Positions 7,596 through 15,683 are shown, counted from the stretch's first letter. The stretch: DNA of 21,309 bases from Comamonadaceae bacterium (GCA_947484245.1 CANKOT010000031.1:1-21309), one strand, 5' to 3'. A program made the numbers and translations. The notes: generated by a model from the letters alone, not told the origin.

Positions 7596-8732
7596 ATGGC
7601 CTTCATCAATTACGTCACACAAATTCAAATCGATTTCGGCGCCGTTCAGCTGTTAAAGCAAGAATGTGAACGGGTTGGCATTCACAAACCCCTGATCATT
7701 ACCGACCAAGGCGTCAAGGCTGCAGGCGTTTTGCAGAAAGCATTGGACGCCCTTCAAGGCATGAAGCTTGCCGTATTTGACCAAACGCCCTCCAACCCGA
7801 CAGAAGCCGCAGTGCGAGCAGCCAGCGCTGTTTTCAAGTCAGAGGGCTGTGATGGTTTGATTGCGGTGGGCGGAGGCTCCTCCATTGACTGCGCCAAATG
7901 TGTGGCGATTGCAGTCAGCCACGAAGGACCACTCAAAACCTTTGCCACCATTGAAGGTGGCTCACTCAAAATTACCGACCGAATGGCCCCTATCATTGCG
8001 GTGCCCACCACAAGTGGCACTGGCAGCGAGGTAGCTCGCGGTGCCATTTTGATTGTGGACGATGGCCGAAAATTGGGATTTCACTCTTGGTTCATTGTGC
8101 CCAAAGCAGCCATCTGCGATCCCGAACTTACCTTTGGATTGCCTCCCATGCTCACCGCAGCCACGGGCATGGACGCCATCGCGCATTGCATGGAAACTTT
8201 CATGGCTGCGGCCTTCAACCCACCAGCCGATGGCATTGGTTTGGATGGTCTGCAACGCGCTTGGGCCCACATCGAAAGAGCCACCCAAAATGGTCAAGAC
8301 AAAGAAGCCAGGTTGCACCTCATGAGTGCCTCAATGCAAGGCGCCATGGCGTTTCAAAAAGGACTGGGCTGCGTCCACTCTTTGAGCCACAGCTTGGGGG
8401 GCGTGAACCCCCGCTTGCACCATGGCACCTTGAATGCCATGTTTTTACCATCCGTGGTTCAGTTCAATGCCAGCGCAGAGTCCATGCAAAAGGAAAATCG
8501 CTTGAATCGCATGGCTCAAGTGATGGGCCTCCAATCAGGCTCTGATATTCCCCAAGCCATTCAAGACATGAATGCTCGGCTTGGACTGCCATCAGGTTTG
8601 AAAGCCATGGGTGTTACCGAATCATTGTTTGATGCCGTGATACAAGGAGCCATGGCGGACCATTGTCACAAAACCAATCCACGCATTGCGACACCGCAAG
8701 AATACAGAGAGATGCTTATCTCTTCCATGTAA
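7596..8732 (+). CDS. gbd: Iron-containing alcohol dehydrogenase, 4-hydroxybutyrate dehydrogenase-like
   Basis: A group III metal-dependent alcohol dehydrogenase of 378 residues. The nucleotide-binding GGGSSID is at 92-98 and PTTSGTGSE at 137-145; the expected metal ligands are D193, H197, H261 and H276 (GMDAIAH, GCVHSLSH, HHGTLN). The N-terminus (MAFINYVTQIQIDFGAV, ECERVGI) and central SASMQGAMAFQKGLGC block strongly recall the 4-hydroxybutyrate dehydrogenase GbD of Cupriavidus necator, which interconverts 4-hydroxybutyrate and succinate semialdehyde with NAD. The loop before HHG is shorter than I remember in that protein. Upstream in-frame starts (TTG 7524, ATG 7563) would place the palindrome inside the gene; the ATG at 7596 gives the family N-terminus. 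No Shine-Dalgarno is visible. The gene abuts the convergent patatin gene with no gap. Fe-ADH family is certain, substrate likely but unproven. Confidence 0.85.
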   Translation: MAFINYVTQIQIDFGAVQLLKQECERVGIHKPLIITDQGVKAAGVLQKALDALQGMKLAVFDQTPSNPTEAAVRAASAVFKSEGCDGLIAVGGGSSIDCAKCVAIAVSHEGPLKTFATIEGGSLKITDRMAPIIAVPTTSGTGSEVARGAILIVDDGRKLGFHSWFIVPKAAICDPELTFGLPPMLTAATGMDAIAHCMETFMAAAFNPPADGIGLDGLQRAWAHIERATQNGQDKEARLHLMSASMQGAMAFQKGLGCVHSLSHSLGGVNPRLHHGTLNAMFLPSVVQFNASAESMQKENRLNRMAQVMGLQSGSDIPQAIQDMNARLGLPSGLKAMGVTESLFDAVIQGAMADHCHKTNPRIATPQEYREMLISSM

Positions 8733-9818
8733 TCAGAGGTCTTGTACATTGGCCATGTGAGGTTGTCTTAGCCATTGTGCCAATTCATCTGCGAGTTGCT
8801 CACTGGCAGATGTTGCGGCCTTCCATACCTTGACCCTTGAATGCAAATCTTGGCTGTAGGTTGAAAAGTCTTTTCGATCGGGCAATTTGCCATTGGGCAA
8901 TGTTTTGACCCACTCAGGGTTTGGGGCCAACACCACCGTGTTGCTTAAAAATGGGCTGGCTTTGTGGCGCCATTTCAATGACTTGTCGAGCCAGCCTGGC
9001 ACCACTGATTTTTGAAAATGAGGGTATAAAACAAGCCCGCTTGGGGCGAGCGCATCGGTGCTTTTTTGCCAGTCAAGATGCAAGTGGTAATCGGTAATGC
9101 CACCATCCCAGTAAGCACCCGAAGGCGCGCCATCGATGTTGTGCACCGCCTTCAATACAAAAGGAATTGCGCAACTGGCTTGCAGCACATCCATGAAATT
9201 GGTGGGCGTCAAAGTCAAGTGGCGGGTAGCGTAATCTTGCGTTTCAAAGGGCAATTGCCCAGCAGAAGAAAACACCACACGCTCAAGCGATGCACCCATC
9301 GCTTTGCGGCTTACGACATTGCTTAAAAAAGCCACGCCATACCCCAGAGGACTCCACACAGGATGTTCGCGTTGGAGCAAACCCTTCCCACGTGACGTTA
9401 AAACATGCAATCGGTATCGAGGGTGCTTGAGCAAAGACTCAACCCAGCCGCCGTAAAACAAATCCAAGTTTTCACGAAAAGAATCACTGACTTGTTGTGC
9501 GCTTGGAAATTTTTGACCAGGTTTTAACTCGTAATGCTGGTGAATGTAATCGTGCTCCAGTCGAAGCAAACCTGACAAACTGTCCGGCATACACGCTGTG
9601 GCCATGCGCCATGCGCCAATAGAGGCCCCCACCAAATCAATGGGCTGTTGGCTGCTGGGTAGCCATTCATTGAATAAAAATCGATCGAGAGGTCCCAATA
9701 TCAAACCCTTGGGACCCCCCGCTGCCGCGGGAATGACGCCGACATCGGATGCACTTAAGCCATGCTTAGCTAAGTGCAGCTTGGCTTGTGGACCCGCGTA
9801 AATACAAAGAGCTTTCAT
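8733..9818 (-). CDS. Patatin-like phospholipase
   Basis: A 361-residue serine hydrolase of the patatin family, with a Ser-Asp dyad acting on lipid acyl esters. The oxyanion loop is AAGGPKGL (32-39), the nucleophile elbow is GASIG (64-68, S66), and the DG-[GA] motif with the catalytic aspartate is YWDGG (D238). No signal peptide or membrane span is seen, so it is probably cytoplasmic or peripherally membrane-bound. It lies 39 bp after tex on the same strand and may be co-transcribed, although an AT-rich hairpin lies in the gap. Its stop codon abuts the stop of the convergent dehydrogenase. Bacterial patatins range from lipid turnover enzymes to toxins; the chromosomal context here favours lipid metabolism. 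Substrate unknown. Confidence 0.9.
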   Translation of the reverse strand: MKALCIYAGPQAKLHLAKHGLSASDVGVIPAAAGGPKGLILGPLDRFLFNEWLPSSQQPIDLVGASIGAWRMATACMPDSLSGLLRLEHDYIHQHYELKPGQKFPSAQQVSDSFRENLDLFYGGWVESLLKHPRYRLHVLTSRGKGLLQREHPVWSPLGYGVAFLSNVVSRKAMGASLERVVFSSAGQLPFETQDYATRHLTLTPTNFMDVLQASCAIPFVLKAVHNIDGAPSGAYWDGGITDYHLHLDWQKSTDALAPSGLVLYPHFQKSVVPGWLDKSLKWRHKASPFLSNTVVLAPNPEWVKTLPNGKLPDRKDFSTYSQDLHSRVKVWKAATSASEQLADELAQWLRQPHMANVQDL

Positions 9819-9840
9819 GTCAGTGCCAGTGATGTCGTTT

Positions 9841-9870
9841 GAAAAACTTCATGCCCTTCAAGACTTTTTC
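9841..9870. repeat. AT-rich hairpin between tex and the patatin gene
   Basis: GAAAAACTT (9841-9849) pairs with AAG (9860-9862) and TTTTTC (9865-9870) around a 10-base loop, with a 2-base bulge. It spans the tex stop codon (9860-9858). On either strand the T-run is within the stem, not after it, so it would be at best a weak terminator or an mRNA-stability element. Confidence 0.3.
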
Positions 9871-12269
9871 TGCAACTTGGCAAAGGCAGATGCCATGGCA
9901 CTTTGGCCTAAGTTGCTAGGCTGTGAAGGCGACTGTGACAAGGTCTGAGAACGCTGATGGTGCTGCCCCTGTCTGGGGCCACCTTCAAAACGATTTTCAC
10001 GCGTACGCATTGAACCCGAAGGTGCAGCATCACTGAGCTTCATGGTGAGGCCAATGCGCTTGCGCGCCACATCCACTTCAGTCACTTTGACTTTCACAAT
10101 GTCACCCGTCTTCACCACTTCACGTGCATCGGTGATGAATTTGTTGCTCAGTTGACTGACATGAACCAAGCCATCTTGATGAACACCCAAGTCGATAAAG
10201 GCACCAAAGGCTGCCACATTGCTTACAGTCCCTTCCAAAATCATGCCCTCTTTCAAATCGCGGATGTCATCAACGCCGTCATTGAAGCGAGCCACTTTGA
10301 AATCTGGACGAGGGTCGCGCCCAGGTTTTTCCAATTCAACCAGAATGTCCTTAACCGTGATCACGCCAAACTTGTCGTTAGCAAATAACTCGGGGCGCAA
10401 TGTTTTGAGCATGTCTGCGCGGCCCATGACATTTTCAACAGGCTGCGCCACTTTGGCCATGATGGCCTCGACCACGGGATAAGTTTCGGGGTGCACGCCC
10501 GTCATGTCCAATGGATTGTCGCCACCGCGAATGCGCAAGAAGCCTGCACTTTGTTCGAAAGTTTTAGCACCTAGTCCGGTCACTTTTAACAAATCTTGTC
10601 TGTTCTTAAAAGCACCATTGGCTTCACGCCAACGCACTACAGATTTGGCCACACCACCCGACAAACCAGACACGCGCGAGAGCAATGGCACGCTGGCTGT
10701 GTTCAAGTCAACGCCCACCGCGTTCACGCAATCTTCCACCACGGCTTCCAGGGTGCGCGCCAGTTCTGTTTGATTGACATCATGCTGGTACTGACCCACA
10801 CCAATCGATTTGGGATCAATCTTGACCAACTCTGCCAAGGGGTCTTGCAAGCGGCGCGCAATACTGGCTGCACCGCGCAAGCTCACATCGACATCTGGCA
10901 TTTCTTGGCTGGCAAATTCACTGGCGGAATACACCGAAGCGCCCGCCTCGCTCACCACCACTTTTTGAATTTCAGGGCTGTCTGGTGTTGTGAGTTGCTT
11001 GATGAGATCGGCAGCCAGTTTGTCGGTTTCACGGCTGGCGGTGCCATTGCCAATGGCGATCAAATTGACACCGTGTTTTTGACACAGTTTGTTCAAGGTG
11101 TGCAGTGAGCCATCCCAATCACGGCGAGGCTCGTGGGGATAGACCGTCGATGTTTCAACCAACTTACCCGTCTCATCCACCACAGCCACTTTGACACCGG
11201 TGCGAATGCCTGGATCCAAGCCCAAAACGACACGAGGTCCTGCAGGGGCAGCCAGCAACAAATCGCGCAGATTGTCTGCAAAAACTTTGATGGCCACTTT
11301 TTCGGCTTCTTCACGAAGTCGTGTAAAAAGATCGCGCTCTAAAGACAAACTGAGCTTGACGCGCCATGTCCATAAAACAGTTTTGCGAATAAGGTCGTCA
11401 GAGGGCCTTGCGTTGTGTGACCAACGAAGGTGTAACGCAATGCGACCTTCAGCCAAAGCACTGGCAGCTTGGGCAGCGGCTGTCGCCGTTAAAGACGTGG
11501 CTGACGCGTTCAAGGCTTCTGGTTCTGGCAAGGACAACTTGGCATCCAAGAACTCTAAGGCGCGGCCACGGAAAACGGCCAATGCTCGGTGCGAAGGTAC
11601 ACGGCCAATCGGTTCACTGTAATCAAAGTAATCTCTGAACTTGGCCACTTCGGCTTGGTTCTCATCTTTACCAGAAGCTAAGTGACTGGTAAACAAACCT
11701 TCTTTCCAAAGCCATTCACGCAGGGCTTGAATGAGGGAGGCATCTTCGGCCCAACGCTCAGACAAAATATCGCGAACGCCATCTAGCACTGCGCCTGCAC
11801 TTGAAAAGTCAGCGCCTTCAATGGCATCTGCTGGCTTCAAATAGGCTTGCGCTTCGTCTTGTGGATTGAGAGAAGGGTTGGCCCACAAAGCATCTGCCAA
11901 AGGCTCTATGCCTGCTTCTTTGGCAATCATGCCCTTGGTACGGCGTTTGGGCTTGAATGGCAGATACAAATCTTCCAAGTCTTGCTTGGTGGCGGCTTGG
12001 TCTATGGCCATTTGAAGCTCGGGGGTGAGCTTTCCCTGATCGGCAATGCTTTTGAGGATGGTGACACGGCGCTCTTGCATCTCACGCAAGTAACCCAAAC
12101 GGTATTCCAGTTCACGCAACTGAATATCGTCCAAGCCGCCGGTCACTTCCTTGCGGTAACGGGCAATGAACGGTACGGTAGCGCCGCCATCCAACAAACT
12201 CACGGCCGCCTGAACTTGTTCAGGACGGATTTTGATTTCAGTGGCCAGTTGGCCCAATATTTTCTGCAT
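9858..12269 (-). CDS. tex: Tex, RNA-binding transcription accessory protein
   Basis: Tex is a conserved nucleic-acid-binding protein related to eukaryotic Spt6, associated with transcription and toxin or virulence gene expression in some pathogens. At 803 residues it has the full architecture. The N-terminal helical Tex domain (from residue 1, IARYRKEVTGGLDD) is followed by a YqgF/RNase H-like domain from about 345 (VLGLDPGIRTGVKVAVVD), helix-hairpin-helix units about 520-580 (LNTASVPLLSRVSGL, GLGAKTFEQSAGFLRI), and an S1 RNA-binding domain about 672-745 (GTVSNVAAFGAFIDLGVHQDG). A polar Gln/Ser/Arg-rich tail ends the protein. Start at ATG 12269-12267. The leader carries an inverted repeat whose arm ends two bases before the start, and no Shine-Dalgarno is evident. 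Confidence 0.96.
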   Translation of the reverse strand: MQKILGQLATEIKIRPEQVQAAVSLLDGGATVPFIARYRKEVTGGLDDIQLRELEYRLGYLREMQERRVTILKSIADQGKLTPELQMAIDQAATKQDLEDLYLPFKPKRRTKGMIAKEAGIEPLADALWANPSLNPQDEAQAYLKPADAIEGADFSSAGAVLDGVRDILSERWAEDASLIQALREWLWKEGLFTSHLASGKDENQAEVAKFRDYFDYSEPIGRVPSHRALAVFRGRALEFLDAKLSLPEPEALNASATSLTATAAAQAASALAEGRIALHLRWSHNARPSDDLIRKTVLWTWRVKLSLSLERDLFTRLREEAEKVAIKVFADNLRDLLLAAPAGPRVVLGLDPGIRTGVKVAVVDETGKLVETSTVYPHEPRRDWDGSLHTLNKLCQKHGVNLIAIGNGTASRETDKLAADLIKQLTTPDSPEIQKVVVSEAGASVYSASEFASQEMPDVDVSLRGAASIARRLQDPLAELVKIDPKSIGVGQYQHDVNQTELARTLEAVVEDCVNAVGVDLNTASVPLLSRVSGLSGGVAKSVVRWREANGAFKNRQDLLKVTGLGAKTFEQSAGFLRIRGGDNPLDMTGVHPETYPVVEAIMAKVAQPVENVMGRADMLKTLRPELFANDKFGVITVKDILVELEKPGRDPRPDFKVARFNDGVDDIRDLKEGMILEGTVSNVAAFGAFIDLGVHQDGLVHVSQLSNKFITDAREVVKTGDIVKVKVTEVDVARKRIGLTMKLSDAAPSGSMRTRENRFEGGPRQGQHHQRSQTLSQSPSQPSNLGQSAMASAFAKLQKKS

Positions 12270-12271
12270 CG

Positions 12272-12311
12272 CGTCGGCTATTTTCTATAGATATTGATCA
12301 CTCAGCCGACG
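12272..12311 (-). promoter_or_regulatory. Inverted repeat in the tex leader, ending two bases before the ATG
   Basis: CGTCGGCT (12272-12279) and AGCCGACG (12304-12311) are perfect 8-bp inverted arms around a 24-base AT-rich loop. In the minus-strand transcript the 3' arm ends two bases before the tex start codon, so a folded leader would hide the initiation region. The loop contains TGATCA and a TATAGA that could be a -10 element; no good -35 was found. It could be an operator, a translational control hairpin or both. Confidence 0.45.
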
Positions 12312-12316
12312 AGTTT

Positions 12317-12340
12317 GCCACACTCCGGTGGCTGTTTTTT
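12317..12340 (+). terminator. Intrinsic-terminator-like hairpin oriented on the plus strand
   Basis: GCCAC (12317-12321) and GTGGC (12328-12332) flank a 6-base loop and are followed by TG and six T (12335-12340). This is a textbook rho-independent shape on the plus strand, yet all flanking genes are on the minus strand; the T-run overlaps the stop codon of the minus-strand SDR (12341-12339). It may block antisense transcription or be fortuitous. Confidence 0.42.
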
Positions 12341-13241
12341 AGCTGCGCAGTTCGGCTTTGAGTTTTTCACCAATATCAGGACGTGCAGCAAATGGATTGG
12401 GTGGATTTTGCTGTTGAATAATGGCTTCCATGCGGGTTTGGACATTGCCCAAAGCCTGCGGATGGCTGTAGATGTAGAACTGGTCGTTGGCAATGGACTC
12501 AAACACCATTTCAGCCATCTGTGCCGCTGACACCTTGCCGCTGCTGACCGCTTTGTCGCTCATGGCTTGGCCAATCAATTGGCTCTTGGTGGCTTTTTGG
12601 TGGGGCAAATCGGCAGGACGGTTGCGATGGCTTTGGCTAATGCCGGTGGGCACGAAGTAAGGGCACAAAACGCTGGCACTGACTTGGTCGGTGACCAATT
12701 TCAGATCTTGGTACAAGGTTTCGGTTAACGCAACCACAGCGTGCTTGCTAACGTTGTACACACCCATGTTGGGCGCTGTCAGCAAGCCGGCCATACTGGC
12801 AGTGTTCACAATGTGGCCTTCGTAAGAAGGATCCTTTTTGGCAGCATCAAGCATCATGGGGGTGAACAAACGCACGCCGTGCACCACGCCCCATACATTG
12901 ACGCCCATCACCCATTGCCAGTCGGCCACGGTGTTTTCCCAGATCAAACCACCAGACCCAACACCAGCGTTGTTAAAGACAAAATGAGGTGCACCAAAGT
13001 GCGCTTGTACATCTCTGGCCAATGCTTCCATTTGGTCGGCACTTGAAACGTCTACGCGCTTGGCAAAAACCTTGACACCTGTGGCCTTGATTTCAGCCTC
13101 TGCTTTGTCGAGTGCATCTTGCTGCACATCAACCAGCACCACATTCATTTTCAGTCGAGCCGCAATGCGTGCGCACTCCAATCCAAAGCCAGAGCCGCCG
13201 CCAGTTAGGACGGCTGTTTTGTTTTCAAAATTGCGAATCAT
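12339..13241 (-). CDS. Short-chain dehydrogenase/reductase (SDR), NAD-type
   Basis: A classical SDR of 300 residues. It has the Rossmann glycine motif TGGGSGFG (13-20), an aspartate at the end of the second strand (D38 in VLVDVQ) that usually favours NAD(H), NNAG (90-93), the catalytic serine S149 in TASMAG, and Y-x-x-x-K at 162-166 (YNVSK). The C-terminal extension (about 230-300, ending FAARPDIGEKLKAELRS) is longer than in 250-residue SDRs and is typical of a subgroup found in acyl-CoA and degradative operons. Its ATG overlaps the TGA of the GST-like gene by four bases (ATGA, 13241-13238), so translation is likely coupled. It is the last gene of the lipid operon before tex. Likely oxidises a secondary alcohol or reduces a ketone; substrate not known. 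Confidence 0.88.
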   Translation of the reverse strand: MIRNFENKTAVLTGGGSGFGLECARIAARLKMNVVLVDVQQDALDKAEAEIKATGVKVFAKRVDVSSADQMEALARDVQAHFGAPHFVFNNAGVGSGGLIWENTVADWQWVMGVNVWGVVHGVRLFTPMMLDAAKKDPSYEGHIVNTASMAGLLTAPNMGVYNVSKHAVVALTETLYQDLKLVTDQVSASVLCPYFVPTGISQSHRNRPADLPHQKATKSQLIGQAMSDKAVSSGKVSAAQMAEMVFESIANDQFYIYSHPQALGNVQTRMEAIIQQQNPPNPFAARPDIGEKLKAELRS

Positions 13242-14185
13242 GATTTGACCTTCTTCAAAATAAATCCGTTGCGGGGGAAGTGAACATGTACCGTGCCAGC
13301 TCGGTCATCTTCTCGGCGCAATACGAGTCGTGTTTTGGTGGCGGCCACCAAAATGCCTGGCGTGGGTTCTAAGCCAAAATTGTCGGCGGTGATGGTCACC
13401 TCCGAACCCAGAGCAATGCCATGGTCGTCTACAAATACAAGCTGAGAAACATCTGCGGGTGTTGCGTTCTTGGCCACTTCAACCGCTTGATCAGACTTCA
13501 TCTTTTCAAACTGGCCATGTCCGATGAGCTTCATGCGTGCCATCCAATCTTTCAATAATGGCGTCGCATCCAAGATGCCAGCCACACTGGGCGTGCGTTC
13601 AAGCGTGAACCACATGGGGTGATAGGCAGAAAAATCGGCAATGCTGGGCACATCGCCCATCAAAAATGGGTGCTCTGTGAGCATGTCTGACAAGCGGCTC
13701 AGTTGGCTTTTGTAGGTACTGGTGCCCTCGCCCAATGACATTCTGGTAGCGCCACCGCGCATGGCAGCTCGGTCGGCAACAAACGCTTGGACAGCCGCTT
13801 CAGGTGCGCCTGAAAACACATCAGACAAACCTGATGGTTGAAAGTTAAAAGCCATTGCAGCTGGAAACACTTGGCTGTCTGCCCACTGCGCCACAATTCT
13901 GGAAGCTCCATTGACATGTGATGGGTAGAGACTGGGCGCAGGTGCCAATTTCTCCAAAACATCAGCAATCAAAGCGGTGTCGCAATAAATGTCAGCACCT
14001 ATTTGCAAAACAGGCGTACGGCGGTAGCCCCCTGTCAAAGCCGTGAGGTCAGGCTTTGGCATGATCATCGGAATGATCACACTTTGCCAAGCCAACTTTT
14101 TGTAACCCAAAATCAATCGAATTTTTTCTGCAAACGGTGAGGTTGGGTAGTGATGAAGAATGGGTTGGCTCATGGGTTGGCTCAT
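13238..14185 (-). CDS. Glutathione S-transferase-like protein with extra C-terminal domain
   Basis: A 315-residue protein. The N-terminal thioredoxin-like GST domain spans about residues 9-85: YPTSPFAEKIRL with S16 as possible catalytic residue, TPVLQIG with cis-proline P58, and CDT at 68-70. A helical GST C-terminal domain (about 95-235) contains FLMGDVPSIADFSAYHP. Residues about 240-315 form an additional beta-rich segment (VSQLVFVDDHGIALGS...LVLRREDD...VHVHFPRNGF) that ordinary GSTs of about 210-230 residues lack and that I do not recognise. The protein begins MSQPMSQP from a 12-bp duplication, so either ATG (14185 or 14173) could be used. It overlaps the following SDR by four bases and lies 29 bp after the enone reductase. 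Possible role: handling an electrophilic intermediate, or a non-enzymatic partner. Confidence 0.82.
   Translation of the reverse strand: MSQPMSQPILHHYPTSPFAEKIRLILGYKKLAWQSVIIPMIMPKPDLTALTGGYRRTPVLQIGADIYCDTALIADVLEKLAPAPSLYPSHVNGASRIVAQWADSQVFPAAMAFNFQPSGLSDVFSGAPEAAVQAFVADRAAMRGGATRMSLGEGTSTYKSQLSRLSDMLTEHPFLMGDVPSIADFSAYHPMWFTLERTPSVAGILDATPLLKDWMARMKLIGHGQFEKMKSDQAVEVAKNATPADVSQLVFVDDHGIALGSEVTITADNFGLEPTPGILVAATKTRLVLRREDDRAGTVHVHFPRNGFILKKVKS
14162..14185. repeat. Two exact 12-bp tandem copies at the start of the GST-like gene
   Basis: GGGTTGGCTCAT occurs twice in direct tandem (14162-14173 and 14174-14185), encoding MSQP twice and duplicating the start codon in frame. A degenerate third copy (8 of 12 bases) lies upstream at 14186-14197. 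Replication slippage is the simplest origin. Confidence 0.8.
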
Positions 14186-14214
14186 GGCTTGGCTTTCTTT
14201 GAATCAGTTGTGAC

Positions 14215-15231
14215 TTAAACCAATTTCACCAATTGTTTGCCAAAGTTTTGCCCTTTGAGCAAGCCCAAGAAAGCCTCGGGTGCAGCAGCCAAGCCCTGTG
14301 CAATGGTTTGCCGTGGGTTGAATTTGCCACTGGCAATCAACTCAGCCAGTTCAGCCAAAGCTTCAGGCCAAACTTCCATGTGCTCGCTCACGATAAAGCC
14401 TTCAATGGCCATGCGGCTCTTCAAGATCAAGCTGGGGTTGGTCATGGGCAAAGGCTCACCGTTGTAACCCGCAATCATGCCGCACACTGCAATGCGAGAA
14501 AAATCATTGGCGCGCAACATCACTGCATCTAGCACCATGCCGCCTACATTTTCAAAATGACCGTCTATGCCATTGGGGCATGCATCTCTGAGGGCTTTAG
14601 ACAAGGAGATGTAGTCGGCATGTTCTTTGTAATCAACGCACGCATCAAAGCCCAGTTCATTGACCACGTAATCGCATTTGGCTTTACCACCCGCAATACC
14701 CACCACGCGAAAGCCACGTGCTTTGGCCAAAGCGCCAAACGCACTGCCAACGGCACCGCTGGCTGCGCTGACTGTGACTGTTGCACCAGGTTTGGCTTGA
14801 ATGATTTTGACCAAACCATACCAAGCTGTGACGCCGGGCATGCCGACTGCTCCGAGGTAATGGTTGATGGAAATTTTTTCTGCGTTGACATGCTTCAGTG
14901 CGCCAACGGTATCGGCATTGATCACGCTGAACTCTTGCCAGCCACCCATGCACAAAACCGTTTGACCCACTGTGAACTTGGCGTGCTTGCTTTCAACCAC
15001 TTCGCCCACCGTACCGCCAATCATGGCTTCACCCAGAGGTTGAGGCTGTGCGTAATTTTTACCAGCGTTCATACGACCGCGCATGTAAGGGTCCAAGCTC
15101 AGATAATGGTGCTTCACCAAAACTTGACCTTCTTGAAGCGTTGGTGTTTCGGATGTGATCAATTTGAAGTTAGAAGCTGTTGCTTCACCCTCGGGGCGAT
15201 TGTCTAAAACGACGATGTGATTGGTAGGCAT
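14215..15231 (-). CDS. NADP-dependent enone/alkenal reductase, CurA/YncB type
   Basis: A medium-chain dehydrogenase/reductase without catalytic zinc, of the CurA/prostaglandin reductase/leukotriene B4 dehydrogenase branch that reduces the C=C bond of alpha,beta-unsaturated ketones or aldehydes with NADPH. The 338-residue length is normal. Family marks are SLDPYMRGRM (45-54), PGVTAWYGL (132-140), the nucleotide-binding AASGAVGS (156-163), IDGHFENVGG, and a final GQNFGKQLVKL. No structural or catalytic zinc cysteines are seen. The start ATG has AAGAGA about seven bases upstream. It sits 23 bp after the PaaI-type thioesterase and 29 bp before the GST-like gene, well inside the operon. It may remove a double bond that ordinary beta-oxidation cannot, or detoxify enones; substrate inferred only by context. 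Confidence 0.9.
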   Translation of the reverse strand: MPTNHIVVLDNRPEGEATASNFKLITSETPTLQEGQVLVKHHYLSLDPYMRGRMNAGKNYAQPQPLGEAMIGGTVGEVVESKHAKFTVGQTVLCMGGWQEFSVINADTVGALKHVNAEKISINHYLGAVGMPGVTAWYGLVKIIQAKPGATVTVSAASGAVGSAFGALAKARGFRVVGIAGGKAKCDYVVNELGFDACVDYKEHADYISLSKALRDACPNGIDGHFENVGGMVLDAVMLRANDFSRIAVCGMIAGYNGEPLPMTNPSLILKSRMAIEGFIVSEHMEVWPEALAELAELIASGKFNPRQTIAQGLAAAPEAFLGLLKGQNFGKQLVKLV

Positions 15232-15254
15232 ATTTGTCTCTTGGTTAGATTGAT

Positions 15255-15683
15255 TTAATCAGTTGAAATGGGGGATGTCACAGAGGGTGTTCGTTTGACA
15301 TATTTGAAAGTGCCAGTGGCGTGTGCACACAACTGGCCTGCAGCGTCAAATACCTTGCCGTCTGTGAAGGCCATGGTTTTAGTGCGATGGAGCAACAAGC
15401 CTTTGGCCACCAAATGCTCATTTCCAGTGGTTTTAGCGGGACGCATGAAACTTGTTTTCATCTCAATGGTGACCACGCCCATGTCTTGCTCCACACTGCG
15501 TGCGGCCGTGGCCATCACCACATCCAGCAAGGTCATGACTGCACCGCCATGGGTGATGTCAAACGAATTGTGGTGCTCTGGGCGGGGGCTGTAATGCAAC
15601 TCCGATGCGCCGTCTTCGAACTTCTCTAAGGTGAAGCCAAGATTGGCCACAAATGGAATGTGGACGCCAAATGGAATGCTCAT
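15255..15683 (-). CDS. PaaI-type acyl-CoA thioesterase (hotdog fold)
   Basis: A 142-residue hotdog thioesterase. The signature N-S-F-D-x-x-H-G-G-x-x-x-x-L-x-D at about 39-54 (NSFDITHGGAVMTLLD) includes the HGG turn (45-47) and D54 expected for the PaaI/YbdB group, which hydrolyses aryl- or acyl-CoA and can rescue trapped CoA. The frame is open to 15737, but that would overlap the preceding SDR by 46 bases and start with an atypical Trp/Cys-rich stretch. The ATG at 15683 gives MSIPFGVHIPFVANLGF and leaves an 8-bp gap after the SDR stop. Likely role here: releasing dead-end acyl-CoA intermediates. Domain call firm, start fairly firm. Confidence 0.88.
   Translation of the reverse strand: MSIPFGVHIPFVANLGFTLEKFEDGASELHYSPRPEHHNSFDITHGGAVMTLLDVVMATAARSVEQDMGVVTIEMKTSFMRPAKTTGNEHLVAKGLLLHRTKTMAFTDGKVFDAAGQLCAHATGTFKYVKRTPSVTSPISTD

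Noticed and set aside
9841..9870. True intrinsic terminator between tex and the patatin gene
   Set aside because: The T-tract is within the stem, the stem is AT-rich with a bulge, and no free T-run follows, so it is kept only as a low-confidence hairpin.
10596..11108. Plus-strand open frame inside tex
   Set aside because: Antisense to the helix-hairpin-helix and YqgF regions of tex, with no domain of its own.
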